A stretch of DNA of 16,612 bases, from NCBI GenBank assembly GCA_900550545.1, contig URSS01000052.1, positions 1 to 16,612 on the forward strand, in the 5' to 3' direction. The position numbers were made by a program, and so were the translations under genes. Position 1 is the stretch's first letter, and every line of letters begins with the position of its first letter. The notes under the pieces were generated by a model that was given only the letters and a program-made list of their open reading frames with translations, had not been told where the DNA came from and did no database searches. Source of the DNA: an uncultured Lachnobacterium sp. (lineage in GTDB: Bacteria; Bacillota; Clostridia; Lachnospirales; Lachnospiraceae). Below, one piece after another: positions 1 to 8,566 of this stretch.

Positions 1-55
1 ATGCATCAAAGATGCATTGCCCCTACATGTCAAGTTTTCATAGAAAACTTGACAC
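1..55. repeat. Two-hairpin intergenic repeat, copy 1, cut by the contig start
   Basis: Two inverted repeats lie just downstream of the YhaN-like gene stop. The first is ATGCATC-AAA-GATGCAT (1-17), flanked on its inner side by TGCCCC, so its stem probably continues past position 1. The second is TGTCAAGTTTTC-ATA-GAAAACTTGACA (28-54), a perfect 12-bp stem with a 3-base loop. The core TTTTCATAGAAAA and the adjacent CTACAT recur at 8606-8634 in the same order and orientation relative to the upstream gene. There is no U-tract, so it is not a standard terminator. Contigs often break in dispersed repeats, which fits its position at the end. Confidence 0.6.
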
Positions 56-62
56 TATCAAT

Positions 63-2450
63 TTACATACGGCTGGAATGACATGTAAAATACAAAATCT
101 GATACTCCCCGGCAATTTTGCTCAACAGTTCATTTCCATGCACAACTTTTTCTTCATCCAGATTTACAAACGGATCGTCTAACACAAGGAACGGCTTTTC
201 GTCCGGATACATCGCATCCACTAATGCCAGACGCATACAGATACCAAGCAGATCCTGATATCCTGCAGAAAGCCACTTCGTCTCTCTCATCTCTCCCTGT
301 TCCTTCATCTGTACGGCAATGTTTGCATCGACCATCCAGTCTCCACTGTGGTCACCTGTCAAAAGCTCATAATATTTTCCAAATCCATTCTCGATTGGTC
401 CAAGATAACGCGCCGAGAACTGTTCCTTCGCCGTCTGCAAGAACGACTGTGTCAAGGCAAGCACCTCGTAATGATGCCCTTCCTGCTCCTGCTCTCTTCG
501 GCAGATATCCAGCTGCTGCTCCTTCTCATCCCGGATGTCCAGCTGCTCCTGCAAGTCCTCGATCTGATGGCTGTACTGCTCGATTCCGACACGTACTTCC
601 TCCATCCGTTCGTCCACATCCTGAATCATCATATTCAGCTCATCCAGTGTATATGGACAGCGCTCAATGCTCGAAAGTTCTTCCATATTGTGTTCTTTTT
701 CAAACTCAGCTTTTTTCGCCTTTGCCTGCTCGCAGGCACGGCTGGCAAGCCGGTATTCGGCAGCTTTCATCTGCAGTCTGCTGAGTCCCGCAGCAATGTC
801 TTCTCCAAAATCAATTCCTGCTTCTTCTCCAAATTTCAGAAGTTCATTTCTGGTATTATCAAACTCTTCTCTTGCAGCGTCACTTCTTGTGGCTCTGGTC
901 TTTAACCTTTCATATTCCTGCAACAGATTTTTCAGTTCATAAAGTTTTGAACGGGCATCTGCCGGTGCACAGAAAATATGATACTGTCCCAAAAATTCTG
1001 CAACCTTTTCTTCGATGCGCTGGGATTCCTCCGAAGCTTCCTCCATCGTCTTCTGGATTGCTTCAACCGGCTCCCGCAGCTTTCGCTGTTCTTCTTCCTG
1101 CTTAATCTTCTGTTCCCGTGCACGGCGGCCATCTGCAGAAGTAAGTGCTGCCCTTGCGATCAGAAACACGATGCCCAAAACTACGACTGCAATTCCAACC
1201 GCCAGAACAACCCACGAAAATTTTGCAAGCGCCGGAACGAAAAATGATACCGCGGAAACACCAATTCCAATAACCAGACATAAAATTGCAATGATCAAAA
1301 GCGGAAGTCTGCGGTTCATCATCACCATAGGCTCCTCATGCTTCATTGCCATGGCTTCAAAATAAGAAATTTTTGTTTCAAGCTGCATCTTTTCTTCCCG
1401 CATCTTGCCGAGACGTTCCAGTTCCTGATCCATCGCTTCAATTTCGGATTCCTTTGGATATCCGTCGCCAAACATATCGGAAAGCTTCTCATACTGCGCT
1501 TTTTCCTCATCTGTCAGTCCCAGATTGTACAGGGTAGTCTTCAACACACCAAGCATCTGCACTTCCTGATTCTTTTCTTCAAACTCCGAATCTTCCGGAA
1601 CCCGGTTTTCAAAAATCTCATCGTATGCTTTCAGGTTCTTTTTGCACTGCTCCTCTTCCTCACAGATTGCAGCATAATTCTGCTTTAACCCTTCCCTGCG
1701 GCTCTCCTCACTGGCCACCTGTAATGCTTTCGCATACTTGGCACGGATATTGGAAAGTTCCTTTCTCTGGTCCTGCTTGTCCGCAAGTCTGGCAGATAAA
1801 TCTTCCATCGCTTTTTCTGCCGCATCATAGCTGCGAAGTTCCTCGGTCAGAAGCGTGATCGTATTCTTACGCTTTTTCATGGAACCGGTCGCCCGATCCG
1901 GCGAAAGCTTATTCATACGGTCATGAATCTTCTTCTGTGCGGTATCAAAATTATTGATATCGTTCGTGTTCTCGGCCAGATTGCCAAGCTTTGCATTGAT
2001 TCCGTCCGTAGAACCACTCTCACAGTCATTCTGTGCGATAAAAGCACTTCTTTTAAAAGAAGCACTGTCCAATCCAAAAATCTCTGTTCCGATGTCCGAT
2101 GAGAAATCGTGACACTCAAGATTGGTCATCAGATCATACAGATGAAATGCATCTGTTTTCTCCGTCTTTCCGAACGTTCTGCTGATGCGGTAAACCTTTC
2201 CCTGATAAGAGAAGTCTACTTCACCACCATATGTGCCTCCCTGCCATGGCCGGTATACCACACGCTCCTTATCAAAGGAACCCGACTCTTTTTTCGAATC
2301 AAATCCATAGAACATGACCCGAAGGAATGCTGCAAGTGTGCTTTTGCCCCATCCGTTCATTTCATGAAAGAGATTGATTCCTTCCACGAAATCGACGCGT
2401 AAGTCCGATAATTTACCAAAATTTTCAATATGACAAGAAATCAGTTTCAT
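63..2450 (-). CDS. SbcC/Rad50-like AAA ATPase, YhaN type
   Basis: A 795-residue ATPase of the SMC/Rad50/SbcC superfamily, probably the partner of the phosphoesterase encoded just upstream, acting on DNA ends or in recombination. Visible parts are an N-terminal ABC-type half with Walker A NGWGKST (residues 32-38) and Q-loop FIAQND (about 138-142), then a long charged coiled coil. Two hydrophobic segments (about 382-404 and 412-435) interrupt the coil. The C-terminal half has signature LSAGYQ (about 727) and Walker B FLVLDDPF (about 754-761). The paired hydrophobic segments inside the coil are typical of YhaN rather than classical SbcC and suggest membrane attachment. I chose the start MKLISCHIENFGK at 2450 because GGGGAGGA lies just upstream and homologues begin with this motif. 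An upstream in-frame ATG at 2552 would only add 34 residues overlapping the neighbouring gene. The neighbour's stop is one base away, which implies translational coupling. The family is clear; the exact role is inferred. Confidence 0.88.
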   Translation of the reverse strand: MKLISCHIENFGKLSDLRVDFVEGINLFHEMNGWGKSTLAAFLRVMFYGFDSKKESGSFDKERVVYRPWQGGTYGGEVDFSYQGKVYRISRTFGKTEKTDAFHLYDLMTNLECHDFSSDIGTEIFGLDSASFKRSAFIAQNDCESGSTDGINAKLGNLAENTNDINNFDTAQKKIHDRMNKLSPDRATGSMKKRKNTITLLTEELRSYDAAEKAMEDLSARLADKQDQRKELSNIRAKYAKALQVASEESRREGLKQNYAAICEEEEQCKKNLKAYDEIFENRVPEDSEFEEKNQEVQMLGVLKTTLYNLGLTDEEKAQYEKLSDMFGDGYPKESEIEAMDQELERLGKMREEKMQLETKISYFEAMAMKHEEPMVMMNRRLPLLIIAILCLVIGIGVSAVSFFVPALAKFSWVVLAVGIAVVVLGIVFLIARAALTSADGRRAREQKIKQEEEQRKLREPVEAIQKTMEEASEESQRIEEKVAEFLGQYHIFCAPADARSKLYELKNLLQEYERLKTRATRSDAAREEFDNTRNELLKFGEEAGIDFGEDIAAGLSRLQMKAAEYRLASRACEQAKAKKAEFEKEHNMEELSSIERCPYTLDELNMMIQDVDERMEEVRVGIEQYSHQIEDLQEQLDIRDEKEQQLDICRREQEQEGHHYEVLALTQSFLQTAKEQFSARYLGPIENGFGKYYELLTGDHSGDWMVDANIAVQMKEQGEMRETKWLSAGYQDLLGICMRLALVDAMYPDEKPFLVLDDPFVNLDEEKVVHGNELLSKIAGEYQILYFTCHSSRM

Positions 2451-2451
2451 A

Positions 2452-3540
2452 TTATATTTCCTCCCCGGACAGCGCCAAAATGCCACAGCGAATGACCTCT
2501 GTCTTCTGTTCTTCGCTGAGATCCGACTGCAATACCATCCGGATAAATTCACCTTTTAATGATGCATCATTTTCATATTCATTGTAATCAATTTTCAGAT
2601 GCGTATGATCATATACTTTTTCAAAATAGAAGTAATCCGAAAACAGATCCTGCAAATACTCACAATTGATTTCCGCATCCACATCCACTTCTCCGGTCAG
2701 CACAAATTTCACGAGACTTCCGGATGGATATGCTTTTTGTGCAATCGCCTGCTCAATGCGGTTGGCCGCCTCCTGCGTGGTCATTACACCCGATGCATCA
2801 ATCTCTAACGTATACAGTGTTCTGGCCGCCATCGGTACAAAAGAGTAATCCACTTCATGTGTCTGCTCATCAATATCCAGAAGTACAAAGCCCTTTTCTC
2901 CACACTCGTCGAATCCTCTTCCTTCCAGACATCCACAGTAACAATAGATTCCACGGTTGTCCAGCTTGGCATTTGCAAAACTGTGCACATGGCCGAGCGC
3001 CAGATAATCAATATTTTTATTTTTCAGATCGTTCAGGCTGATATTTTCGGTCTCGTTCTTGCTATAATAGCCCCCGATCTGTCCATGCAATGTCACGATA
3101 TTGTAATCATCATGATTCAGAACAAGGGAATTGTAGATAATCGCACGGTTCTGCGGGGTAAGTTCCACACCGGAAATTACAATATTTCCATAACGGTACG
3201 CTTTCCACGTATCCTCAAAAAGCAGCAGATTCTCCGGGATTTCTTCCATACGGTTGAGGAAATTATCACTGTCGTGATTGCCCTTCAAATACAAAAAGTC
3301 AATTTCCGGATGCATACTGATCGTATCTCTCACCGTGTTGCGCGCCATGGCCGACACGCTCCTTGTATCAAATAAATCACCTGCGATCAAAATTACACGC
3401 ACATCATTTTTTGATGCGTACTCTACCATTCTTGTAAACGTACGTAAAATTTCTCTTTTGCGCTCTCTTGCCTGATCTTTGCTCAGATTCGCTGTCATTT
3501 TCGAATCCAGATGCAGATCCGCACAATGAATTATTTTCAT
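2452..3540 (-). CDS. SbcD/Mre11-like DNA repair metallophosphoesterase, YhaO type
   Basis: A 362-residue calcineurin-like phosphoesterase, the nuclease-type partner of the downstream ATPase. Metal-binding motifs appear in the expected order: ADLHLDS near the N-terminus, AGDLFD, KGNHDSDN, TLHGQIGG and ALGHVHS. Family knowledge gives Mn-dependent nuclease activity on DNA ends for SbcD/Mre11. The substrate of YhaO-type members is less well defined. The start at 3540 (MKIIHCADLH) follows GAAGGAGGACAT, a strong ribosome binding site. A start nine codons upstream (3567) is rejected because it would place this site inside the gene. The two-gene unit is preceded by a promoter at 3583-3612. Confidence 0.9.
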   Translation of the reverse strand: MKIIHCADLHLDSKMTANLSKDQARERKREILRTFTRMVEYASKNDVRVILIAGDLFDTRSVSAMARNTVRDTISMHPEIDFLYLKGNHDSDNFLNRMEEIPENLLLFEDTWKAYRYGNIVISGVELTPQNRAIIYNSLVLNHDDYNIVTLHGQIGGYYSKNETENISLNDLKNKNIDYLALGHVHSFANAKLDNRGIYCYCGCLEGRGFDECGEKGFVLLDIDEQTHEVDYSFVPMAARTLYTLEIDASGVMTTQEAANRIEQAIAQKAYPSGSLVKFVLTGEVDVDAEINCEYLQDLFSDYFYFEKVYDHTHLKIDYNEYENDASLKGEFIRMVLQSDLSEEQKTEVIRCGILALSGEEI

Positions 3541-3582
3541 ATGTCCTCCTTCAGGAACTAATTTCAAATATTCTAAAAAAAC

Positions 3583-3612
3583 ATACTATCTTTATGATAG
3601 CAATTTTTTCAA
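3583..3612 (-). promoter_or_regulatory. Probable sigma-A promoter for the SbcD/SbcC-like pair
   Basis: On the minus strand, TTGAAA (3607-3612) and TAGTAT (3583-3588) are separated by 18 bases. They lie 43 bases upstream of the phosphoesterase start and downstream of the terminator of the ClpX-like gene. A small inverted repeat, CTATC-ATAAA-GATAG, overlaps the -10 side. This is consensus matching only. Confidence 0.5.
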
Positions 3613-3661
3613 CGATAATCTAGGGGATAACGGAAATTTTGAAAGGAAATTTATAAAGATG

Positions 3662-3695
3662 AAAAAACAGGCAGACGGGAATTTTCCTGTCTGCC
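3662..3695 (-). terminator. Rho-independent terminator after the ClpX-like gene
   Basis: On the minus strand GGCAGAC and GTCTGCC form the outer stem (3670-3695) with GG/CC further in, followed by TGTTTTTT. It begins 8 bases beyond the stop codon at 3704-3706 and separates this gene from the SbcD/SbcC-like unit. Confidence 0.88.
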
Positions 3696-3703
3696 CATTT
3701 CTT

Positions 3704-5122
3704 TTATTGATTGGATTCTTTGTCCGGAAGTTCTGCAACGCCACGCATTTCGATCAGAGGACCGCCTTTTTTCTCCACGTAATCCTCGGTGATTGTAACC
3801 CGGCCGATGTTGTCGTCCTTCGGAATTTCATACATGATATCAAGCATGAAGTCTTCTATGATTGCACGAAGCGCACGCGCTCCGACTTTCTTTTCCTTTG
3901 CCTTTCTGGCAATCGCATGCAATGCGCCTTCCTCAAAGACAAGGTCTACTTCGTCCATCGCCAGCAGCTTCTTATACTGCTTTAAGATTGCATTCTTCGG
4001 TTCCTGCAAAATGCGCACGAGCATATCTTCGGTCAAAGCTTCGAGCGAAAACAGAATTGGAAGACGTCCCAAAAACTCCGGGATCATACCAAATTTACGA
4101 ATATCATCCACCGTAACTTTGCACAACAGATTCTCCTCATTATCATATTTTTCTTTCAAGTCTGCCTTAAAACCGATGGAAGCTTCTTTGTTCAGCCGCT
4201 CCTTGATGATCTCTTCCAGCTCCGGAAATGCACCGCCACAGATAAACAGAATATTCTTGGTATCTACCGTTGTCATCGGAACCATGGCATTCTTGCTGCT
4301 GGCTCCAACCGGAACTTCTACCTCTGCACCTTCGAGAAGTTTTAGCATTCCCTGCTGTACGGATTCCCCGCTGACATCTCTCTGGTTCGCATTGCGTTTC
4401 TTTGCGATCTTGTCGATCTCATCGATAAAAATGATTCCGTGCTCCGCGCGATCCACATCATTGTCTGCGGCTGCAAGTAATTTACTTACAACACTCTCGA
4501 TATCATCACCGATATAACCTGCCTCTGTCAGAGATGTTGCATCCGTGATTGCAAGCGGCACATCCAGAAGTTTTGCCAGTGTCTTGACAAGATACGTCTT
4601 ACCAGAACCGGTCGGTCCGATCATAAGCATGTTGGACTTTTCAATTTCCACACCGTCCTTATCGTCAGACATGACACGCTTGTAATGATTATATACTGCT
4701 ACGGACATGACTTTCTTTGCCTGTTCCTGACCCACTACATACTCATCGAGACTTGCCTTAATCTTATGTGGTGCCGGAATGGAATGAATATCCAGTACCG
4801 GTGCTTCTTTCTTCTCTTTCGGCTTCTTTTTCTTGATCTTCTGAGACTGCGGAATGCCTCCCTGGAAGTCGGCGAGATTGATCATGCTGATGTTTGGCAT
4901 CTTGCCATTGTTCATATTCATGATATCGCCCATGTTAAAGCCACCGGTATTCATGGTATCAAACGTCTTCTGCATACAATCATTACAGATGCAGATATTA
5001 TCCTGAATATGTATCATCTTGCCTGCAACACTCTCCGGTCGGCGGCATATATAACATACGTCTTCGTATTCGGTTGTCTTTGTTGTATCATCTACTGTAT
5101 TTTTATTCTGATCTTCAGCCAT
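3704..5122 (-). CDS. clpX: ClpX-type AAA+ unfoldase with an unusual N-terminal linker
   Basis: A 472-residue AAA+ protease-associated unfoldase that would feed unfolded proteins to a ClpP-like peptidase. It has a ClpX-type zinc-binding domain (C23, C26, C46, C49), Walker A GPTGSGKT (169-176), pore loop GYIG (202-205) and Walker B IIFIDEID (230-237). It also has an IGF triplet (316-318) at the ClpP-docking loop position and sensor-2 GARALR. It is about 50 residues longer than typical ClpX (about 420). The extra length is a Met/Asn/Gly-rich stretch (about 52-80) and a Lys-rich patch (about 95-106) between the zinc domain and the ATPase. There is no clpP or lon neighbour, unlike standard clpX loci, so this may be a second paralogue rather than the housekeeping copy. 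The start is supported by AAAGGAG seven bases upstream. The gene has its own promoter and terminator. The family is certain; paralogue status is inferred. Confidence 0.88.
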   Translation of the reverse strand: MAEDQNKNTVDDTTKTTEYEDVCYICRRPESVAGKMIHIQDNICICNDCMQKTFDTMNTGGFNMGDIMNMNNGKMPNISMINLADFQGGIPQSQKIKKKKPKEKKEAPVLDIHSIPAPHKIKASLDEYVVGQEQAKKVMSVAVYNHYKRVMSDDKDGVEIEKSNMLMIGPTGSGKTYLVKTLAKLLDVPLAITDATSLTEAGYIGDDIESVVSKLLAAADNDVDRAEHGIIFIDEIDKIAKKRNANQRDVSGESVQQGMLKLLEGAEVEVPVGASSKNAMVPMTTVDTKNILFICGGAFPELEEIIKERLNKEASIGFKADLKEKYDNEENLLCKVTVDDIRKFGMIPEFLGRLPILFSLEALTEDMLVRILQEPKNAILKQYKKLLAMDEVDLVFEEGALHAIARKAKEKKVGARALRAIIEDFMLDIMYEIPKDDNIGRVTITEDYVEKKGGPLIEMRGVAELPDKESNQ

Positions 5123-5152
5123 CGCTGCACTCCTTTTCGTTCACGCATTCTT

Positions 5153-5209
5153 GCAGGCATCGCCTGCCATATAACAGAGAATGCACTTCCTGTTCCGGAA
5201 AGTGCATTC
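5153..5209 (-). other. Two hairpins in the leader of the ClpX-like gene
   Basis: GAATGCACTT (5179-5188) pairs with AAGTGCATTC (5200-5209). Closer to the gene, GCAGGC (5153-5158) pairs with GCCTGC (5162-5167) around a 3-base loop. Both lie between the predicted promoter and the ribosome binding site, so they would be transcribed as 5' leader. The larger stem could also stop transcripts running on from gatB, but no clear U-tract follows it on the minus strand. Function is unknown. Confidence 0.5.
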
Positions 5210-5230
5210 TTTCTTCTGCCCTTGTAAAGC

Positions 5231-5259
5231 ATTATACGTGATTTATTTTTCAAAGACAA
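5231..5259 (-). promoter_or_regulatory. Sigma-A promoter for the ClpX-like gene
   Basis: TTGTCT (5254-5259), a 17-base spacer and a perfect TATAAT (5231-5236) on the minus strand. It lies about 110 bases upstream of the start codon, leaving a leader of roughly 100 bases. Consensus and spacing are both good. Confidence 0.7.
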
Positions 5260-5299
5260 GTTTTCACAGATTTTTTCATAGTTCTTTTATATTTAACGA

Positions 5300-6733
5300 T
5301 TATAACAATTCCTTTAAAATCTTATTGACCATGCCTGGATTTGCCTTGCCTTTTGTTGCTTTCATTGTCTGTCCGACTAAAAATCCGATCGCTTTTTCCT
5401 TACCGTTGTGGTAATCCTCAACAGACTGTGGGTTATCCTTTATGATCTGCTCAATGGTCGCACGAAGTGCATCTTCATCGTTGTCACTCTTTAAACCGTG
5501 CTCCTCGATATACTTCTCCGGATCGATATCCTCTGCAAAGACTTTCTCAAATACTTCTTTGGCAACAGAGTTGTTGATCGTTCCAGCCTCGGTCAGCTGA
5601 ATGATTTTTGCCAGATGTTCCGGTGAGAAGGAAATATCGGTAGCATCCATATCATGTTCCTTTAACAGTCGCATCGTCTCGCCCATCAGCCAGTTGGAAA
5701 CTTTCTTCGGATTGTTGCAGATGGCAGTGGTCTCTTCGAAGAGATCTGCCAGTTTCTTTTCTCCGGTGAGGATCTTTGCATCATACTCCGGCAGTCCAAA
5801 CTCTGCCTCGTAGCGTGCCAGCTTCTCATCCCGCAGTTCCGGCTGGTTGTCCTTTATCTGCTGCAGCCATTCATCGCTGACAACGATCGGTACGAGATCC
5901 GGTTCCGGGAAGTAACGGTAATCCTGCGCATCTTCCTTGGAACGCATCGCATAGGAATACCCCTGGTCATCGTTCCAGCGGCGTGTCTCCTGTACGACTT
6001 TCTCGCCGGATTCAATCAGGTCGATCTGACGGGCAGTCTCCGCCTCGATCGCGCGGGCGATTGCCTTAAAGGAACCGATATTTTTCATCTCTGTACGGGT
6101 ACCGAATTCCTTTGCGCCTTTTTCGCGAACGGATAAGTTGACATCGGCACGCATGGAACCCTCCTGCATCTTGCAGTCGCTGGCTCCCAGATACTGGATG
6201 GTCATGCGGAGTTTCTCCAAGTAAGCGATTACTTCGTCTGCGGAGCGCATATCCGGCTCGGATACGATCTCAATCAACGGAACACCGGAACGGTTGTAAT
6301 CGACGAGGGAAACGCCCTCCCAGTCATCGTGTACCAGCTTTCCGGCATCTTCTTCCATATGGATCTCATGGATACCGATCGTTTTCTTTCCGCCGGATTC
6401 CGTCTCGATCTCCACACCACCGTCGTGGCAGATTGGCAGATAAAGCTGCGAGATCTGGTAATTCTGTGGATTATCCGGATAAAAATAATTTTTCCGGTCA
6501 AATTTGCTGTACTGGTTGATCTGGCAGTTGGTTGCAAGTCCGACCGCCATCGCATATTCCACGACCTTTTTATTTAATACCGGAAGTGATCCCGGCATAC
6601 CGGTACAGACCGGACAGGTGTGGGTATTTGGTGCACTTCCGAATGCAGTGGAGCAGGCACAGAAGATTTTTGTCTTGGTCGCTAATTCTACATGGACTTC
6701 CAGTCCAATGACGGTTTCGTATTCTTTTGACAT
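5300..6733 (-). CDS. gatB: Asp-tRNA(Asn)/Glu-tRNA(Gln) amidotransferase subunit B
   Basis: A 477-residue GatB, full length for the family. It binds the misacylated tRNA, activates its side-chain carboxylate with ATP and passes ammonia from GatA to it, giving Asn-tRNA(Asn) and/or Gln-tRNA(Gln) in the cytoplasm. The N-terminus reads YETVIGLEVHVEL, followed by clustered cysteines CAC and CPVC (about 25-27 and 40-43) that fit the structural zinc site. YFYPDNPQNYQISQ and the C-terminal YqeY-like tail domain (about 330-477) are also present. The start at 6733 follows AAAGGAGAG. It is 14 bases downstream of the gatA stop and is the last gene of the aspS-gatCAB operon. No convincing U-tract terminator follows it. 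Confidence 0.97.
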   Translation of the reverse strand: MSKEYETVIGLEVHVELATKTKIFCACSTAFGSAPNTHTCPVCTGMPGSLPVLNKKVVEYAMAVGLATNCQINQYSKFDRKNYFYPDNPQNYQISQLYLPICHDGGVEIETESGGKKTIGIHEIHMEEDAGKLVHDDWEGVSLVDYNRSGVPLIEIVSEPDMRSADEVIAYLEKLRMTIQYLGASDCKMQEGSMRADVNLSVREKGAKEFGTRTEMKNIGSFKAIARAIEAETARQIDLIESGEKVVQETRRWNDDQGYSYAMRSKEDAQDYRYFPEPDLVPIVVSDEWLQQIKDNQPELRDEKLARYEAEFGLPEYDAKILTGEKKLADLFEETTAICNNPKKVSNWLMGETMRLLKEHDMDATDISFSPEHLAKIIQLTEAGTINNSVAKEVFEKVFAEDIDPEKYIEEHGLKSDNDEDALRATIEQIIKDNPQSVEDYHNGKEKAIGFLVGQTMKATKGKANPGMVNKILKELL

Positions 6734-6747
6734 CTCTTCTCTCCTTT

Positions 6748-8211
6748 CTACGCTTCTGCCAGCGGGCTGTGCTGATAGGTTCTTGTCTGTTCAAAACTGT
6801 ATGCCGCGCGGATGATGTTTTTTTCTTTAAAGCAGTCTCCGATGAGCTGCAGTCCGATCGGAAGTCCGTTTTTGTCCAGTCCGCAAGGCACGCTGATGCC
6901 CGGAAGACCTGCCAGATTGACCGATACGGTGTAGACATCGCCCAGATACATCTTAAGCGGATCACTCAACGATTCGCCAAGTTTTGGTGCCGTTGTCGGT
7001 GCTGCCGGTCCTAAGATCACATCATATTTTGCAAACGCCTTGTCAAACGCCTGCTTGATGAGTGCCTTGGTACGCAATGCTTTCAGATAATACGCATCGT
7101 AATAGCCGGAACTTAATACGAACGATCCGAGCATGATACGACGTTTTACCTCTGCCCCGAACCCTTCCGAACGGGATTTTTTGTACATATTGTGAAGACC
7201 ATCGTATTCTTTTGTGCGATAGCCGTATTTTACACCGTCAAAGCGCGCAAGGTTTGAGCTTGCCTCTGCCGCTGCAATGACATAGTAGGCAGGGATTGCG
7301 TACTCAACAAGGCTTAAATCGAACTCTTCGACGATTGCGCCTTTTTCCTCTAACTTCTTTGCCGCTGCAAGAATGGTATCCTTTACTTCCGCATCGAGAC
7401 CTTCGCCGAGATAATCTCTCGGAATACCAATCTTCATGCCTTTGACATCATCCACCAGCGCAGAAGTAAAATCGGTGTCCTCTCTCTTTACAGAAGTGGA
7501 ATCCTTTTTATCATAAGAAGTAATTGCTTCGAGAATCGTTGCACAGTCGGTCACATCCTTTGCCACCGGTCCGATCTGATCCAGGGAAGAACCATAGGCG
7601 ATCAGTCCGTAACGGGAAACCGTTCCGTAGGTTGGCTTGATTCCGGTCACACCGCAGAAGGAACTCGGCTGGCGGATCGATCCGCCGGTATCGGAACCGA
7701 GTGCATAATAGCATTCTTCCGCTGCCACTGCTGCACAGCTTCCGCCGGAAGAACCACCCGGAACATGTCCGGTATTCCATGGATTTTTTGTCTCTCCGTA
7801 TGCGGAAGTCTCGGTTGTACTTCCCATGGCAAATTCATCCATGTTTGTCTTTCCAAGGATCACAGCTCCGGCTTTTTCGAGATTTAAAACAGCCTCTGCC
7901 GTGTAAGTCGGAATAAAATTGTATAAAATTTTGGAACTGCAGGTAGTCAGCATTCCCTTGGTGCACATGTTGTCCTTGATAGCAACCGGTACACCCGCAA
8001 GCGGTCCTGTCAGCGTTCCGTCATCGATTAATTTCTGTACTTCTTTTGCGCGTGCCATGGCAGCTTCCTCGTCCACGGTGACAAAGCTGTTGACCTGCGG
8101 CTCTTTTGCGCGGATGGCATCGAGTGCAGCTTTGGTTGCTTCCTCCACGGTCACTTCATGCGCTTTTATTTTCTTCCCCAGCTCGACGGCTGTGAGTGAT
8201 AGTAAATTCAT
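6748..8211 (-). CDS. gatA: Asp-tRNA(Asn)/Glu-tRNA(Gln) amidotransferase subunit A (amidase)
   Basis: A 487-residue amidase-signature enzyme that hydrolyses glutamine and supplies ammonia to GatB. The Ser-cisSer-Lys triad is intact: K79 (in VAIKDN), S154 (in PGGSSGGS) and S178 (in GSDTGGSIRQP). These positions equal those known for bacterial GatA. The start at 8211 follows CAGGAGGTTATCT. Only 23 bases separate it from gatC, in line with one co-translated complex. Confidence 0.97.
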   Translation of the reverse strand: MNLLSLTAVELGKKIKAHEVTVEEATKAALDAIRAKEPQVNSFVTVDEEAAMARAKEVQKLIDDGTLTGPLAGVPVAIKDNMCTKGMLTTCSSKILYNFIPTYTAEAVLNLEKAGAVILGKTNMDEFAMGSTTETSAYGETKNPWNTGHVPGGSSGGSCAAVAAEECYYALGSDTGGSIRQPSSFCGVTGIKPTYGTVSRYGLIAYGSSLDQIGPVAKDVTDCATILEAITSYDKKDSTSVKREDTDFTSALVDDVKGMKIGIPRDYLGEGLDAEVKDTILAAAKKLEEKGAIVEEFDLSLVEYAIPAYYVIAAAEASSNLARFDGVKYGYRTKEYDGLHNMYKKSRSEGFGAEVKRRIMLGSFVLSSGYYDAYYLKALRTKALIKQAFDKAFAKYDVILGPAAPTTAPKLGESLSDPLKMYLGDVYTVSVNLAGLPGISVPCGLDKNGLPIGLQLIGDCFKEKNIIRAAYSFEQTRTYQHSPLAEA

Positions 8212-8234
8212 AGATAACCTCCTGTCTGCAGTCG

Positions 8235-8531
8235 CTAGTTATTAACCGTCATCGGGACTACAAATGCACGGTCACGCCGCTCCGGCGCGTTGGCAAGTGT
8301 ATCCTCTCCGCCGTCACCGTTTTCCACGACATCCTCCCGGAATACATTCTGTACCGGGAAAACGTGGGACATCGGCTCTACCTCAGAGGTATCGAGTTCG
8401 TTTAATTTATCAATATAATCCAGCATACTTTCCATGTCTTTTTTTGCAGCTTCTTTTTCCGCATCGGACAGTTCGAGTTTGGCAAGGATTCCTACATATT
8501 CCATTGTCTCATCTGAGATCACGTTTGCCAT
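8235..8531 (-). CDS. gatC: Asp-tRNA(Asn)/Glu-tRNA(Gln) amidotransferase subunit C
   Basis: A 98-residue GatC, the small subunit that wraps around GatA and GatB and stabilises the complex. The sequence begins MANVISDETMEYVGILAKLE and contains the typical MLDYIDKLNELDTSEVEPMSH segment in the middle. I chose the start at 8531 because GTGGAGGAAAAAT precedes it. A start at 8567 would add 12 residues inside the hairpin element upstream. It lies about 105 bases after aspS and directly before gatA. Confidence 0.95.
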   Translation of the reverse strand: MANVISDETMEYVGILAKLELSDAEKEAAKKDMESMLDYIDKLNELDTSEVEPMSHVFPVQNVFREDVVENGDGGEDTLANAPERRDRAFVVPMTVNN

Positions 8532-8566
8532 ATATTTTTCCTCCACAACAATTACATTCGAGAACA

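Noticed and set aside
348..905. Plus-strand open frames opposite the ATPase, gatCAB and aspS genes
   Set aside because: They lack domains and good ribosome binding sites and lie opposite clear coding genes, so they are antisense shadows.
2451..2552. Longer start for the SbcC-like gene
   Set aside because: The added 34 residues lie within the end of the phosphoesterase gene and have no family match. A GGAGG site precedes 2450.
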